Origin: Aquimarina sp. TRL1
Lineage (GTDB): Bacteria; Bacteroidota; Bacteroidia; Flavobacteriales; Flavobacteriaceae
DNA: 64,000 bases
Direction of reading: 5' to 3'
Assembly: GCF_013365535.1 (NCBI RefSeq)
Contig: NZ_CP053590.1
Coordinates: forward strand, 920,501 to 984,500
The position numbers were made by a program, and so were the translations under genes. The notes below the pieces were generated by a model. The model made no database searches and was not told where the DNA came from. It saw only the letters and a program-made list of their open reading frames with translations. Each line of letters opens with the position of its first letter. Position 1 is the first letter of the stretch. Below are positions 33,980 to 42,991 of the stretch, piece by piece.

Positions 33980-35215
33980 ATGAAAATGTTTACAGTATTT
34001 ATCAGTTTAGTAAAAGACAGTCTACAAGCTATTCTCCATGGATCAAAAAAATACCATCTATGGATGGCTTTTCTCACTTTTATCATGCTTATAGGTATGT
34101 ATTGTTATACCATTCAATTAGAACATGGTCTAAGTGTTACTGGAATGACAGATCGTGTAAGCTGGGGGCTTTACATCTCTAATTTTACTTTTTTAGTGGG
34201 TGTTGCCGCTGCTGCTGTTATTTTAGTCATGCCTACTTATGTGTTGAAGGATATTGATTTTAAACAAGCGGTACTTATTGGAGAAGGACTTGCTGTTGCT
34301 GCTCTCATCATGTGTTTAGCTTTTGTCGTTGCTGATATGGGAGGCCCTTCTGTATTATGGCATATGCTCCCTGGAATTGGTGTTTTTAATTTTCCAGACT
34401 CTATGCTTACCTGGGATGTTATTGCACTTAATGGGTATTTATTCATAAATATCAGCATTCCTTTTTATATATTATTCAGACATTACCAAGGAAAAGATGC
34501 TTTGTCTAAAGTATATGTTCCCGGAGCATTATTATCTGTTCTCTGGGCAGTAGGGATTCATTTGGTTACAGCCTTTCTATATCAGGGGTTACAGGCACGT
34601 CCGTTCTGGAATAATGCTTTATTAGGTCCTCGTTTTTTAGCCTCTGCATTTGCTGCTGGTCCTGCATTAATTATTTTGGTATTGGCATTAATTCGATACA
34701 GTAGTTCTTTTCGCATTGAAGACAAAACCTTAAAAAAAATTGGGATCGTTGTTACCGTAGCAGCTCAGATTAACTTAATTATGCTTGTTTCTGAGTTATT
34801 CAAAGAGTTTTATGCTCCAACTCATCATAGTGAAAGCGCATATTATTTGTTCTTTGGGCTACATGGAAAGAAAGCCTTACTTCCCTGGATCTGGACTGCT
34901 ATTTCTATGAATTTGATAGCCACACTATTACTTACATTCCATAAACTGAGAAATAATTTTAAGATTTTATATTTTGCTTGTTCTTTACTTTTTATTGCTA
35001 TTTGGATTGAGAAAGGTTTCGGATTAATCGTTCCTGGTTTTATCCCTGGACCATATGGAAAAATTGCAGAATATACCCCGACAGGAATTGAAATAGGAGT
35101 AACATTAGGGATCTGGGCCTTGGGTGCTTTTGTGTTTACAATTCTAGCCAAAACAGCTATAAAAATAGAACTTGGACAATTGCGATATAAGAAAGAGACT
35201 GTTTCTAAAGAATAA
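33980..35215 (+). CDS. nrfD: NrfD/PsrC-family membrane quinol dehydrogenase subunit
   Basis: The protein of 411 residues has about ten membrane helices with NrfD-family segments (DRVSWGLYISNFTFLVGVAAAAV near helix 2, and a later ALLGPRFLASAFAAGPAL). NrfD oxidises menaquinol and hands electrons to its ferredoxin partner. No napC lies in the window, so this complex is the likely route from the quinone pool to NapB/NapA. It is the last gene of the nitrogen-respiration island and is convergent with the CHAT gene (51 bases). Confidence 0.9.
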   Translation: MKMFTVFISLVKDSLQAILHGSKKYHLWMAFLTFIMLIGMYCYTIQLEHGLSVTGMTDRVSWGLYISNFTFLVGVAAAAVILVMPTYVLKDIDFKQAVLIGEGLAVAALIMCLAFVVADMGGPSVLWHMLPGIGVFNFPDSMLTWDVIALNGYLFINISIPFYILFRHYQGKDALSKVYVPGALLSVLWAVGIHLVTAFLYQGLQARPFWNNALLGPRFLASAFAAGPALIILVLALIRYSSSFRIEDKTLKKIGIVVTVAAQINLIMLVSELFKEFYAPTHHSESAYYLFFGLHGKKALLPWIWTAISMNLIATLLLTFHKLRNNFKILYFACSLLFIAIWIEKGFGLIVPGFIPGPYGKIAEYTPTGIEIGVTLGIWALGAFVFTILAKTAIKIELGQLRYKKETVSKE

Positions 35216-35266
35216 ACTTAGTAATAATGTATGTATATGAATACATCTATTTTTAATCATCATTTT

Positions 35267-38200
35267 TTATTTCGTCCCGGAATCCTTTTTATGTATCCGA
35301 GATTTCCTCCAATAAAATAGTATTCCCAATCCTGAAAAGATAAGGAGCCAGGCAAACAACCATTCTTTCTCATATATATCGGATTGAAAAAAAGAAATGG
35401 CATCTGTATTCCCCAGTACATAAAAGCTCCCCCAGTAAAAAGGAGCTTCTGTAAAGACATCAGATGCCTTCAAAAAATCAACTTTTGCTTGTTGAAGCGC
35501 CTTGTCTTTATTCATTCCCTGTTGCAAATTTTCATAAAAAAGTGCCATTACCTCAGGAGTTGTTTGATCTGAAATTTCCCATTTGCTCAACAAAAGACTT
35601 TTTACTCCTGCATACTGAAAAGCATTCCCTACACTAAGAATACCTTCTCCTTTATTTATCTTGCCGGCTCCTGTATTACAAGCACTTAATACCACCAGTT
35701 CTGCTGGAATATCTAACGCATATAATTCATGACTAAACAATTTGTTATCCTCAAAGGTAGTTGCTTCAGTATCTGAAAAAAGTATTTTCGAATTCTTAGG
35801 GTTTATATGATCTATTTCTCCATGTAACGCCAGGTGTACCAACTTATAATTATTTACCACTTTTTTAAAGTTTACCTCATTCGCACTTTTATGATAATAA
35901 TATTTTCCATTTACAATGTTGGAAATCGCCTTTATTTCTTTTCTTGTTCCTGGTAAGTCTGCCTTCTCATCTCTTAATTTTCGCAAAGAAAGCACCTCTT
36001 CTTTACTGTCTATTGTATCCGTACTGGTATATGAAAATGCAAGGCATTCATCTAACAATCCATCATTTTTTGCCCCTGTGTTATTTTTATATAATAAGCT
36101 GGCTGAATTCGCATAACTAATGGCATACTCAAAAAGTAAATACGATAATTTCCCTGCTTCATTTTTTTCTTCTCTGGTCAGTAACAAATCAAATGGCAAA
36201 TGCCATAAAGATTCATCAGGAATCAATACTAACCTATCCCCAACAAAAGCATCCTTTATCGGAGCAATGAGTTGTCGATATAGTTGTCTTGATTTTTTTA
36301 TAAACTGATGGTGATTTTTCGCTGTAATACTGTTATTAAGTTCCTCAATATGCTTATCCAGCAATGGTACTGCTAACTCTCTGACCTCAATAGTCGTATT
36401 CGTAATAATAAACACATATAAAACCGCATCAGATCTAAAGAATTCGACTAGTGTAGTATGGGCTTCCAATTTGTTCTGTACCTCAGAAACTGTAATAATA
36501 TCTTCTCTTGATTTATTTTTTTTATAATATGCGGGATAGTAGGTTTCTATTTCTTTTGCTACAGAATCTCTTCGCAAGGATACATCTAATAATTCCCCCT
36601 CCAATTTATATAGCTTTACAGAATCTCGCCGCTCTTTTGTAGTTTCCTTAAGAATCTGCGAGTTTAATCTTGCTATCTGTATATTCAATGTTTTTTCAGT
36701 ATTCAACAACGTAAAATCAATAGCAACTGTTTTTTTTATCGTTTCCCGTTTTGCTATTGCCCTCAAAACAGTTGCCTTACTTTTTTCAGAATAATAAAAA
36801 GGAGTATGATAGGAGGTCTCGGAAACTTGCTCTTTCGTAAGTAATAAATTTGCTTCTATGCTCCTGGCATATATCGATTTTACAATTTCTGAAAACTTTA
36901 TCCGGTCGTCATAATTTCGCTTTCTTTGTTCTATTTGAGGAATTACTGCAATTGCTTTTTCACAAAATAATATTGCTTCCTCCAGGTCTTCTTTATTGCG
37001 AGTACTTTTATATTTTCTAAGAAAAACATCTGATCGGATTTCCATTGTTTCTAACAATAAATCAGTATCTAAATAATTCCCTAATGAAGATTCTGTCGTC
37101 TTTGTCTCTGATTGTTTATCTGTTTCATAGTTATGACCAATCGCTTTTCTATTATATAGTAAAGCATTTTTATAATCTGTACATTTTGCATATATCTTCG
37201 ATACCAAATTATAGGATTTGATTGTATTGGGGTTTTGCTCTCCAAACATTCGCAACCGGAGATCCAGTGTCTTTTGGGCATTTTTGAGTGCTGCTGTATT
37301 ATTATTCAGACTCATATAAATTTCTGCCAGGTACTCATGCAAATAAGATATTCTCAAGAAATTCTTATGTGTTGACTTATGACAAATTGCTAAGGCTTTT
37401 TCTATATATTCAATTCCTTTTTCATCTCCGTATATCTGACCTAATTGACTAAACGGATAAAACATATTCTCATGATCCGGTCTAAAAACTTTTAGCCCCA
37501 TAGCCAATGCTTTCTCTGTATGGAATATGGCTTTATACTTCTGGTGCTGTTTTAGGTACACCGTTCCCATATTAAAATGAATCATCATTTGTTCCGGGTG
37601 ATCTACACCTAACTGAGAAATACTAACACTCAATCCTTTCTTGTAATAATCAAGGCTTGCATTAAAATCTTCTTTTATCGAGTATATAACCCCTAATTCA
37701 TTATAAAGTCTTCCGAAGTATGGATTTTCTTTTTCATACACTTCTTTTGCGATCTCAAATGTTTTTTCAAAAAAAGTAAGTGCCTTGTCAAATTCTCTTT
37801 TGTTATAATGAAGTTGCCCGATCACTTCATGAATATTGGCTTGCAAAATTTTTTGTGTCGGAGTTTTGCCTTCATTTGTGATAAACGCTTTTTCTAAATA
37901 CGCCTTTGCTTGTTCGTACTTCCCTAATTCGACATATACTTTTCCTAAGCGATAATACGATACTGCCATCACCTCTTTGTCATCTGACATATTCTTCTCC
38001 CGAATCATCAGTGCTTCTTCATATTTTTTTAGCGCGGCTCCTAATTTTCTTCTAAAGAGAAATACGGTTCCCTGATGTTCTATGGCATTTGCTTCTTCTC
38101 TTTTATTTTCCTTACTTTTAATCCGACTGTACAACAAGGCTTTTTCTACACAAAACTGTACCTTATCCAACTGGTAATTCTCTAGGTACGATTTTGCTAA

Positions 38201-38422
38201 AACATTATATACCTTAGGAAGCTCACTAAACTGTTTTGTATCCTTATAGATCATTACTGCCTTCTCTAATGAGCGGGTAGCTTCTTTGAATTTTCCATAA
38301 AAAAACTGTTCTTCCCCCTGTCTAAAAAACTGATATGCGGTCTGTTTCTCTTCCTGGGAAAACAACATTGGGAAATACAGGGTTACAAATAAAACTAATA
38401 CGATTCTTGTAAGGGTATTCAT
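35267..38422 (-). CDS. TPR-CHAT domain protein with C-terminal membrane anchor
   Basis: From ATG 38422 the protein has 1051 residues: signal peptide, about 10 TPRs (to about 470), a helical linker, a CHAT (caspase-like) protease domain (about 700-1010), and one C-terminal membrane helix (LFAWLLIFSGLGILFYW). The CHAT catalytic pair is visible as His867 (HLALHGE) and Cys915 (VLSACNTGAG). Several CHAT proteins are proteases in gasdermin or TPR-CHAT defence, but in Bacteroidetes this architecture is common and uncharacterised. The signal and anchor put the domain outside the cytoplasm. It follows a sigma-factor gene by about 420 bases. Confidence 0.9.
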   Translation of the reverse strand: MNTLTRIVLVLFVTLYFPMLFSQEEKQTAYQFFRQGEEQFFYGKFKEATRSLEKAVMIYKDTKQFSELPKVYNVLAKSYLENYQLDKVQFCVEKALLYSRIKSKENKREEANAIEHQGTVFLFRRKLGAALKKYEEALMIREKNMSDDKEVMAVSYYRLGKVYVELGKYEQAKAYLEKAFITNEGKTPTQKILQANIHEVIGQLHYNKREFDKALTFFEKTFEIAKEVYEKENPYFGRLYNELGVIYSIKEDFNASLDYYKKGLSVSISQLGVDHPEQMMIHFNMGTVYLKQHQKYKAIFHTEKALAMGLKVFRPDHENMFYPFSQLGQIYGDEKGIEYIEKALAICHKSTHKNFLRISYLHEYLAEIYMSLNNNTAALKNAQKTLDLRLRMFGEQNPNTIKSYNLVSKIYAKCTDYKNALLYNRKAIGHNYETDKQSETKTTESSLGNYLDTDLLLETMEIRSDVFLRKYKSTRNKEDLEEAILFCEKAIAVIPQIEQRKRNYDDRIKFSEIVKSIYARSIEANLLLTKEQVSETSYHTPFYYSEKSKATVLRAIAKRETIKKTVAIDFTLLNTEKTLNIQIARLNSQILKETTKERRDSVKLYKLEGELLDVSLRRDSVAKEIETYYPAYYKKNKSREDIITVSEVQNKLEAHTTLVEFFRSDAVLYVFIITNTTIEVRELAVPLLDKHIEELNNSITAKNHHQFIKKSRQLYRQLIAPIKDAFVGDRLVLIPDESLWHLPFDLLLTREEKNEAGKLSYLLFEYAISYANSASLLYKNNTGAKNDGLLDECLAFSYTSTDTIDSKEEVLSLRKLRDEKADLPGTRKEIKAISNIVNGKYYYHKSANEVNFKKVVNNYKLVHLALHGEIDHINPKNSKILFSDTEATTFEDNKLFSHELYALDIPAELVVLSACNTGAGKINKGEGILSVGNAFQYAGVKSLLLSKWEISDQTTPEVMALFYENLQQGMNKDKALQQAKVDFLKASDVFTEAPFYWGSFYVLGNTDAISFFQSDIYEKEWLFAWLLIFSGLGILFYWRKSRIHKKDSGTK

Positions 38423-38846
38423 TGTTGATTGGCATATTATTCTGTAATTCAGTATGCATTCGCCTATCATTAGCACAGGTTGATATCTACTGAATTTATG
38501 ATCCTCATTTTACTGGTCTTTTTTTGCGATAAAAAAAGTGACATTGATTCAAATGTAGTTTTTTATTTTACAAATCAAATAATTATACAACGCTCCCCTT
38601 CTTATAAAATACTTTTTTTCATTTTCTTATTGCACAATATCCACTGGATGCTGCTGCATATCTCTTTCAGTTTTTTAAGTCTCCAATGTAAATCAAGACA
38701 GGAGTAAAAAGAGAAGAGGTATATTTCCCCACAAAATATACCTCTATTCAACTACCTTATGAAATCATAAGGCTTCTTCTAAAATTCACTGTCTATATAT
38801 GTTATTGCCCCCGCATAACTATATCAATATATTGTAATAATCCATT
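38423..38846. other. intergenic region between the CHAT and sigma-factor genes
   Basis: About 420 bases without a convincing gene. Besides the terminator at 38715-38745, it should hold the CHAT promoter. The sequence is T-rich on the plus strand and I saw no exact -7 box. Confidence 0.5.
38715..38745 (-). terminator. terminator hairpin after the sigma-factor gene
   Basis: A perfect 12-bp stem (38715-38726 with 38734-38745) with a 7-base loop is followed on the minus strand by CTTCTCTTTTTA. It lies about 100 bases after the sigma-factor stop. Confidence 0.6.
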
Positions 38847-39434
38847 TTAGGATACAGCTCTTAATTCATTATACAATGGATCTTGTTCCATCATTTCTAA
38901 TAGTTTCTTTTTGGCCAGAAATTTCTTTTTACGCGTATAAATTTCAGAATACCCTGTTATCTGAGCTATTTCTTTCATTGACTTCCCTTCGAAAAAAAGA
39001 TACAGTAGCTGTTTATTATCTGTACTTAGCTGTTGGAAATACTTCTTATAAAACTGTTCTCTTTCTTGATTTTCTATATCAGCCAGCAAAGAATCATAGG
39101 TAATCTCTTCGAGCATGTGTTTCCCATCTGTAAAAATCGGTTTTCTTCGTAGTTGGTTTCTCCAGATATTTTTGCAAATCCCATAAAAATAGGTTCTAAT
39201 AGATCCTGTTAACTCAAAAATCCCGGAATTCAACTTCTGGTACAATACCATTAATGCATCCTGAAAGACATCTTCTACATCCTCAGGTTTTCCATGATTT
39301 CTCAATACATACCCCTGAATATAGCGTATGTTTTCATCGTAGAAACGTGTTAGGATTTTTTCATTCCCGTTGATGATTCCTGTGATAATTACTTGATCTT
39401 TTTCCATTGTATAGTTAGTTTGTTTCCCTTTCAT
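38847..39434 (-). CDS. sigma-70 family (ECF-like) RNA polymerase sigma factor
   Basis: The protein has about 195 residues from ATG 39434 (a GTG at 39464 would add ten). Sigma region 2 is visible as ILTRFYDENIRYIQGYVLRN and EDVEDVFQDALMVLYQKL. Region 4 is QLSTDNKQLLYLFFEGKSMKEIAQITGYSEIYTRKKKFLAKKKL. No anti-sigma gene is adjacent. It precedes the TPR-CHAT gene on the same strand, a pairing seen repeatedly in Bacteroidetes, so the CHAT gene is a candidate target. Confidence 0.88.
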   Translation of the reverse strand: MKGKQTNYTMEKDQVIITGIINGNEKILTRFYDENIRYIQGYVLRNHGKPEDVEDVFQDALMVLYQKLNSGIFELTGSIRTYFYGICKNIWRNQLRRKPIFTDGKHMLEEITYDSLLADIENQEREQFYKKYFQQLSTDNKQLLYLFFEGKSMKEIAQITGYSEIYTRKKKFLAKKKLLEMMEQDPLYNELRAVS

Positions 39435-39482
39435 ATTTAGGAGAAGCTCCTCAGCATCTATCACTTACTTGCTAGTACTATA

Positions 39483-39526
39483 CAAACTTAAATCAGCTAT
39501 CGGACATCTCAATACAGATTTCTGTA
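39483..39526 (-). promoter_or_regulatory. promoter of the sigma-factor gene with upstream palindrome
   Basis: The minus strand carries an exact -7 box TAAGTTTG (39490-39483), start near 39477. A 14-bp palindrome TACAGA-TT-TCTGTA (39513-39526) lies around -43 and may be an operator. Confidence 0.55.
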
Positions 39527-39637
39527 ATCCGGGTCTTTTTTTTTGAAAAAAATTGATTTTGAGAACAATATCCTTTCTAAAAACAATACAATATCCCCTG
39601 TGTATCAAGGGCTCAAATGCAACGATACAACATACGC

Positions 39638-40303
39638 TTATAACAACCCTAAATCTTTTGCTATCGCTACGAGATGTGTCGTGTTTTTTGCCTTAAAATC
39701 ATCAAATAACTTACTTACTCTTTTATCAATAGCGCTCTCGCTATTGGGTTTTATTTTTTGCTCCTGTAATTTGACTCTGATTTCTTTCTTGGTAAATCCC
39801 TTAGACAATTCTTCCAGTAGTATCATATCCAGATCGTCTAAGTGAATCATTTCATTGGTATTCCTATCTGCCAATTGGGGGGGGTGTACTGTATCTCCCT
39901 GAAACACTCCTGTTATACAATCTACTAATTCTTTGATGGCTTGTTGGCCTTTACACACATAACCATCAATCGTATGGACATCGAATAGCATATTAATTTT
40001 ATCAGGTCTGTCTTCCTGTGAATAGACGATCACCTTGATATCCGGCTGTATCTTTCTGATATCTTGTATCAGATCGATTCCAGAGGTTCTGGTCTGTACT
40101 TTGTGATCTTCTTTAAAAGAAAGATCCGTGATCAATAACTCAAATGGGGTTTGGTCTTGCAGTGCTTTTCTAAATTTGAGATAGGCTTCATCACAATATT
40201 TAGCCTCCTCGATGTTTTGAATGCCAATCTCTTCCTGAAGAACCCTAATAATCCCCTGATTGGCAATTTCATAATCTTCTGCCACCAATACTTTCGTAAA
40301 CAT
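39638..40303 (-). CDS. NarL-like response regulator
   Basis: The protein of 221 residues has a receiver domain (VLVAEDYEIANQGI, phospho-Asp in LLITDLSFKED, KVIVYSQE, and a switch Lys in YVCKGQQAIKE). The C-terminal HTH is diverged LuxR-type (LLEELSKGFTKKEIRVKLQE, ESAIDKRVSKLFDDF, TTHLVAIAKDLGLL). It is 13 bases after the second TPR kinase and is the likely partner of both kinases upstream. Confidence 0.9.
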   Translation of the reverse strand: MFTKVLVAEDYEIANQGIIRVLQEEIGIQNIEEAKYCDEAYLKFRKALQDQTPFELLITDLSFKEDHKVQTRTSGIDLIQDIRKIQPDIKVIVYSQEDRPDKINMLFDVHTIDGYVCKGQQAIKELVDCITGVFQGDTVHPPQLADRNTNEMIHLDDLDMILLEELSKGFTKKEIRVKLQEQKIKPNSESAIDKRVSKLFDDFKAKNTTHLVAIAKDLGLL

Positions 40304-40313
40304 AAAACGTATT

Positions 40314-41012
40314 TTTTAATTCGGAATTTGGATTTCGGCTTTAACACCTTTGTCTTTTTCTGAATCAAAGATAAGGCTTCCTCCTATTGCCTGAATACGC
40401 TTTTCTGTATTTTGAAGTCCATTTTTACTGATTGTGGTCCTAAGATCCATTCCCACTCCGTTATCAGAATACTTAATAATCAACTTTTTATCCTCCTCTT
40501 TAAACAACAAAGCAACCAAACTTGCCTGACTGTGTTTTTGCATATTGGTCATTAATTCCTGTAAGACCCGATATACTGTAATTTTGGTCGTTTTTGCCTG
40601 GGGATCCCACTCCATGGTATCCAAGCCACGAACTAATAACTGCTGCCCGTTCTGAGCGTAGTTCTGCAACATATTATTGAGCTCCTGCCCATAAGAAGAA
40701 CCGGTATCAAACTCATTATTTTCTCTGGAAATGTCCCGTGCCCTATGATAAGAGGTATTTAGTTTCTCCTTAATCTGAGGATCATGCGGATTCTTTTGGT
40801 ATTGGAGCATTAACTGAAAAATATCATTCCCCAGTTCGTCATGCAATCGTTTGGAAATACGCGTTTCGGTTTCATAACGTGCCTCGAACTGCGCAATTTT
40901 ACTTTGCTGTGCCAGATTGCGGGTACGTTGCCGAAAGAAAAATATACTAAATCCAATCCCCATCAATGCCACTAATAGCACCAATAGGTAAATGGTGTTT
41001 TGGTTACGTACC
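40314..41012. repeat. 699-bp direct repeat, copy within kinase 2
   Basis: Aligns with 42293-42991 (offset 1979) with roughly a dozen single-base differences and no gaps seen. The copy covers the membrane helix, His box and ATPase domain and stops sharply at codons for RNQNT. Confidence 0.9.
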
Positions 41013-42241
41013 AAATTTATCTGCTGTTCTTTTTCTGCGGTTTCATACCGAATTCTGGCAAACTTATTCCTGTACATACGCTCCACATGCTGTAGACTAT
41101 CACTTAACCGAATATACGCATGTGCATATCCTACCCGTTGCTTAACAGGAGAAACTTCTGACAGAATCTTATATGCCATCAAAAGCTCTTCATGATTTTT
41201 TATTTCTAAAGCAATATCCTTAGCATGTATAGCAAATCTCATAGCTATACTATCTTTGTTAATCACCTTATAGTACTTAGATAGGTCTAAGTAGTTAGAG
41301 ACTAACCCTGGCTTATCGCATAAACTATCTCTAATATATAGTGCTTTATAAAACAAATCCAAAACATTCTCTTTCTTACCTGATAAAAAAGATACTTCCG
41401 CCTTATTACTTATTAATCGGGCGTACTTTTTTGGTTTTTCTTTGAGATACTTTTTATATGTTAGTGCTTTATCAAAATAAGCTATCGCCTTTTCATACTT
41501 CTTTTGATCTCTATAAACTATACCTATATTATTATATGACGCAACAATCTTATATACTTCCATTTTTGCACCGATAGCATTCTCAATTGCTTTTTTATGA
41601 TATTCAATCGCCTGCCTATAACGTTTAAAGTATCTGGAAATAACTCCCAAATTAGTATATGCAAGGAACATATAAGTATATCTTTCAGACTTTTTAAACT
41701 TTTTAATTGCCTGAACTGTTAACGCTTCTGCCCTAATATTATCATTCGTACGTTGTAAAACTCTTGCCATTGCAATCAATGTCTTTCCATGAATATATTC
41801 ATGTCCATCTAATTGATCAAAGACTTTAAGCGCTCTGGAAAAATAATAATAAGCACTATCCAATTCCGTGGTTTGATAATGAATCCCTAAGCCCATATTC
41901 GCTTTAGCAATACCAAAAGAATCTTTGATTTTTGTAGAAAGTTTAAGGTTGATTCTATACAGATCTCTTCGGATATCATATTCTTCAAACCCTGAATATA
42001 TCATAGCTATTTGATCTATCTTTTCTCGTTTGTAAAAACTATCTTCTAATTGATCATATATCTTATAGGCTTCTTCTAAATATTGTTTACGATCGGTAAC
42101 CGGTAACTTTTTATTTTTTGCTTTATCAATATAGAATTCAATCTCCTCAGTAACCGTCTTCTGAGAACTTTGTTTGGCAGTACATCCTATCAACATACTG
42201 ATTAATAGTATAGGAAGAAAAATTTTTATTTGACAGCTCAT
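40316..42241 (-). CDS. lipid-anchored TPR sensor histidine kinase (copy 2)
   Basis: The protein of 641 residues has a lipobox (MLIGC, Cys20), about 350 residues of TPRs, a membrane helix (IYLLVLLVALMGIGFSIFF), a coiled coil, the phospho-acceptor box RLHDELGNDIFQLM, and a HATPase_c domain (ELMTNMQKHS, DNGVGMD, NGLQNTEKRIQAIGG). The kinase type is NarX-like (HisKA_3), matching the NarL-like regulator downstream. Its last 233 residues and 699 bp are almost identical to those of the upstream kinase, while the sensor part differs. Confidence 0.92.
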   Translation of the reverse strand: MSCQIKIFLPILLISMLIGCTAKQSSQKTVTEEIEFYIDKAKNKKLPVTDRKQYLEEAYKIYDQLEDSFYKREKIDQIAMIYSGFEEYDIRRDLYRINLKLSTKIKDSFGIAKANMGLGIHYQTTELDSAYYYFSRALKVFDQLDGHEYIHGKTLIAMARVLQRTNDNIRAEALTVQAIKKFKKSERYTYMFLAYTNLGVISRYFKRYRQAIEYHKKAIENAIGAKMEVYKIVASYNNIGIVYRDQKKYEKAIAYFDKALTYKKYLKEKPKKYARLISNKAEVSFLSGKKENVLDLFYKALYIRDSLCDKPGLVSNYLDLSKYYKVINKDSIAMRFAIHAKDIALEIKNHEELLMAYKILSEVSPVKQRVGYAHAYIRLSDSLQHVERMYRNKFARIRYETAEKEQQINLVRNQNTIYLLVLLVALMGIGFSIFFFRQRTRNLAQQSKIAQFEARYETETRISKRLHDELGNDIFQLMLQYQKNPHDPQIKEKLNTSYHRARDISRENNEFDTGSSYGQELNNMLQNYAQNGQQLLVRGLDTMEWDPQAKTTKITVYRVLQELMTNMQKHSQASLVALLFKEEDKKLIIKYSDNGVGMDLRTTISKNGLQNTEKRIQAIGGSLIFDSEKDKGVKAEIQIPN

Positions 42242-42292
42242 TGCGGTAAGAAATAGCCTAAAGTACCTATTCTATCTTTTAAAATCAAATCC

Positions 42293-42991
42293 TTTTAATT
42301 CGGAATTTGGATTTCGGCTTTGACACCTTTATCTTTTTCTGAATCAAAGATAAGGCTTCCTCCTATTGCCTGAATACGCTTTTCTGTATTTTGAAGTCCA
42401 TTTTTACTGATTGTGGTTCTAAGATCCATTCCCACTCCGTTATCAGAATACTTAATAATCAACTTTTTATCCTCCTCTTTAAACAACAAAGCAACCAAAC
42501 TTGCCTGACTGTGTTTTTGCATATTGGTCATTAATTCCTGTAAGACCCGATATACTGTAATTTTGGTCGTTTTTGCCTGGGTATCCCACTCCATGGCATC
42601 CAAGCCACGAACTAATAACTGCTGCCCGTTCTGAGCGTAGTTCTGCAACATATTATTGAGCTCCTGCCCATAAGCAGAACCGGTATCAAACTCATTATTT
42701 TCTCTGGAAATGTCCCGTGCCCTCTGATAAGAGGTATTTAATTTCTCCTTAATCTGCGGATCATGCGGATTCTTTTGGTATTGGAGCATTAACTGAAAAA
42801 TATCATTCCCCAGTTCGTCATGCAATCGTTTGGAAATACGGATTTCGGTTTCATAACGCGCCTCGAACTGCGCAATTTTACTTTGCTGTGCCAGATTGCG
42901 GGTACGTTGCCGAAAGAAAAATATACTAAATCCAATCCCCATCAATGCCACTAATAACACCAATAGGTAAATGGTGTTTTGGTTACGTACC
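42293..42991. repeat. 699-bp direct repeat, copy within kinase 1
   Basis: Partner of 40314-41012. Outside these borders the two kinase genes show little DNA similarity, which points to recent duplication of the output module or gene conversion. Confidence 0.9.

Noticed and set aside
35267..38422. Calling the CHAT protein a proven defence protease
   Set aside because: The His/Cys pair is present but there is no substrate gene such as a gasdermin nearby, and this architecture is common outside defence.
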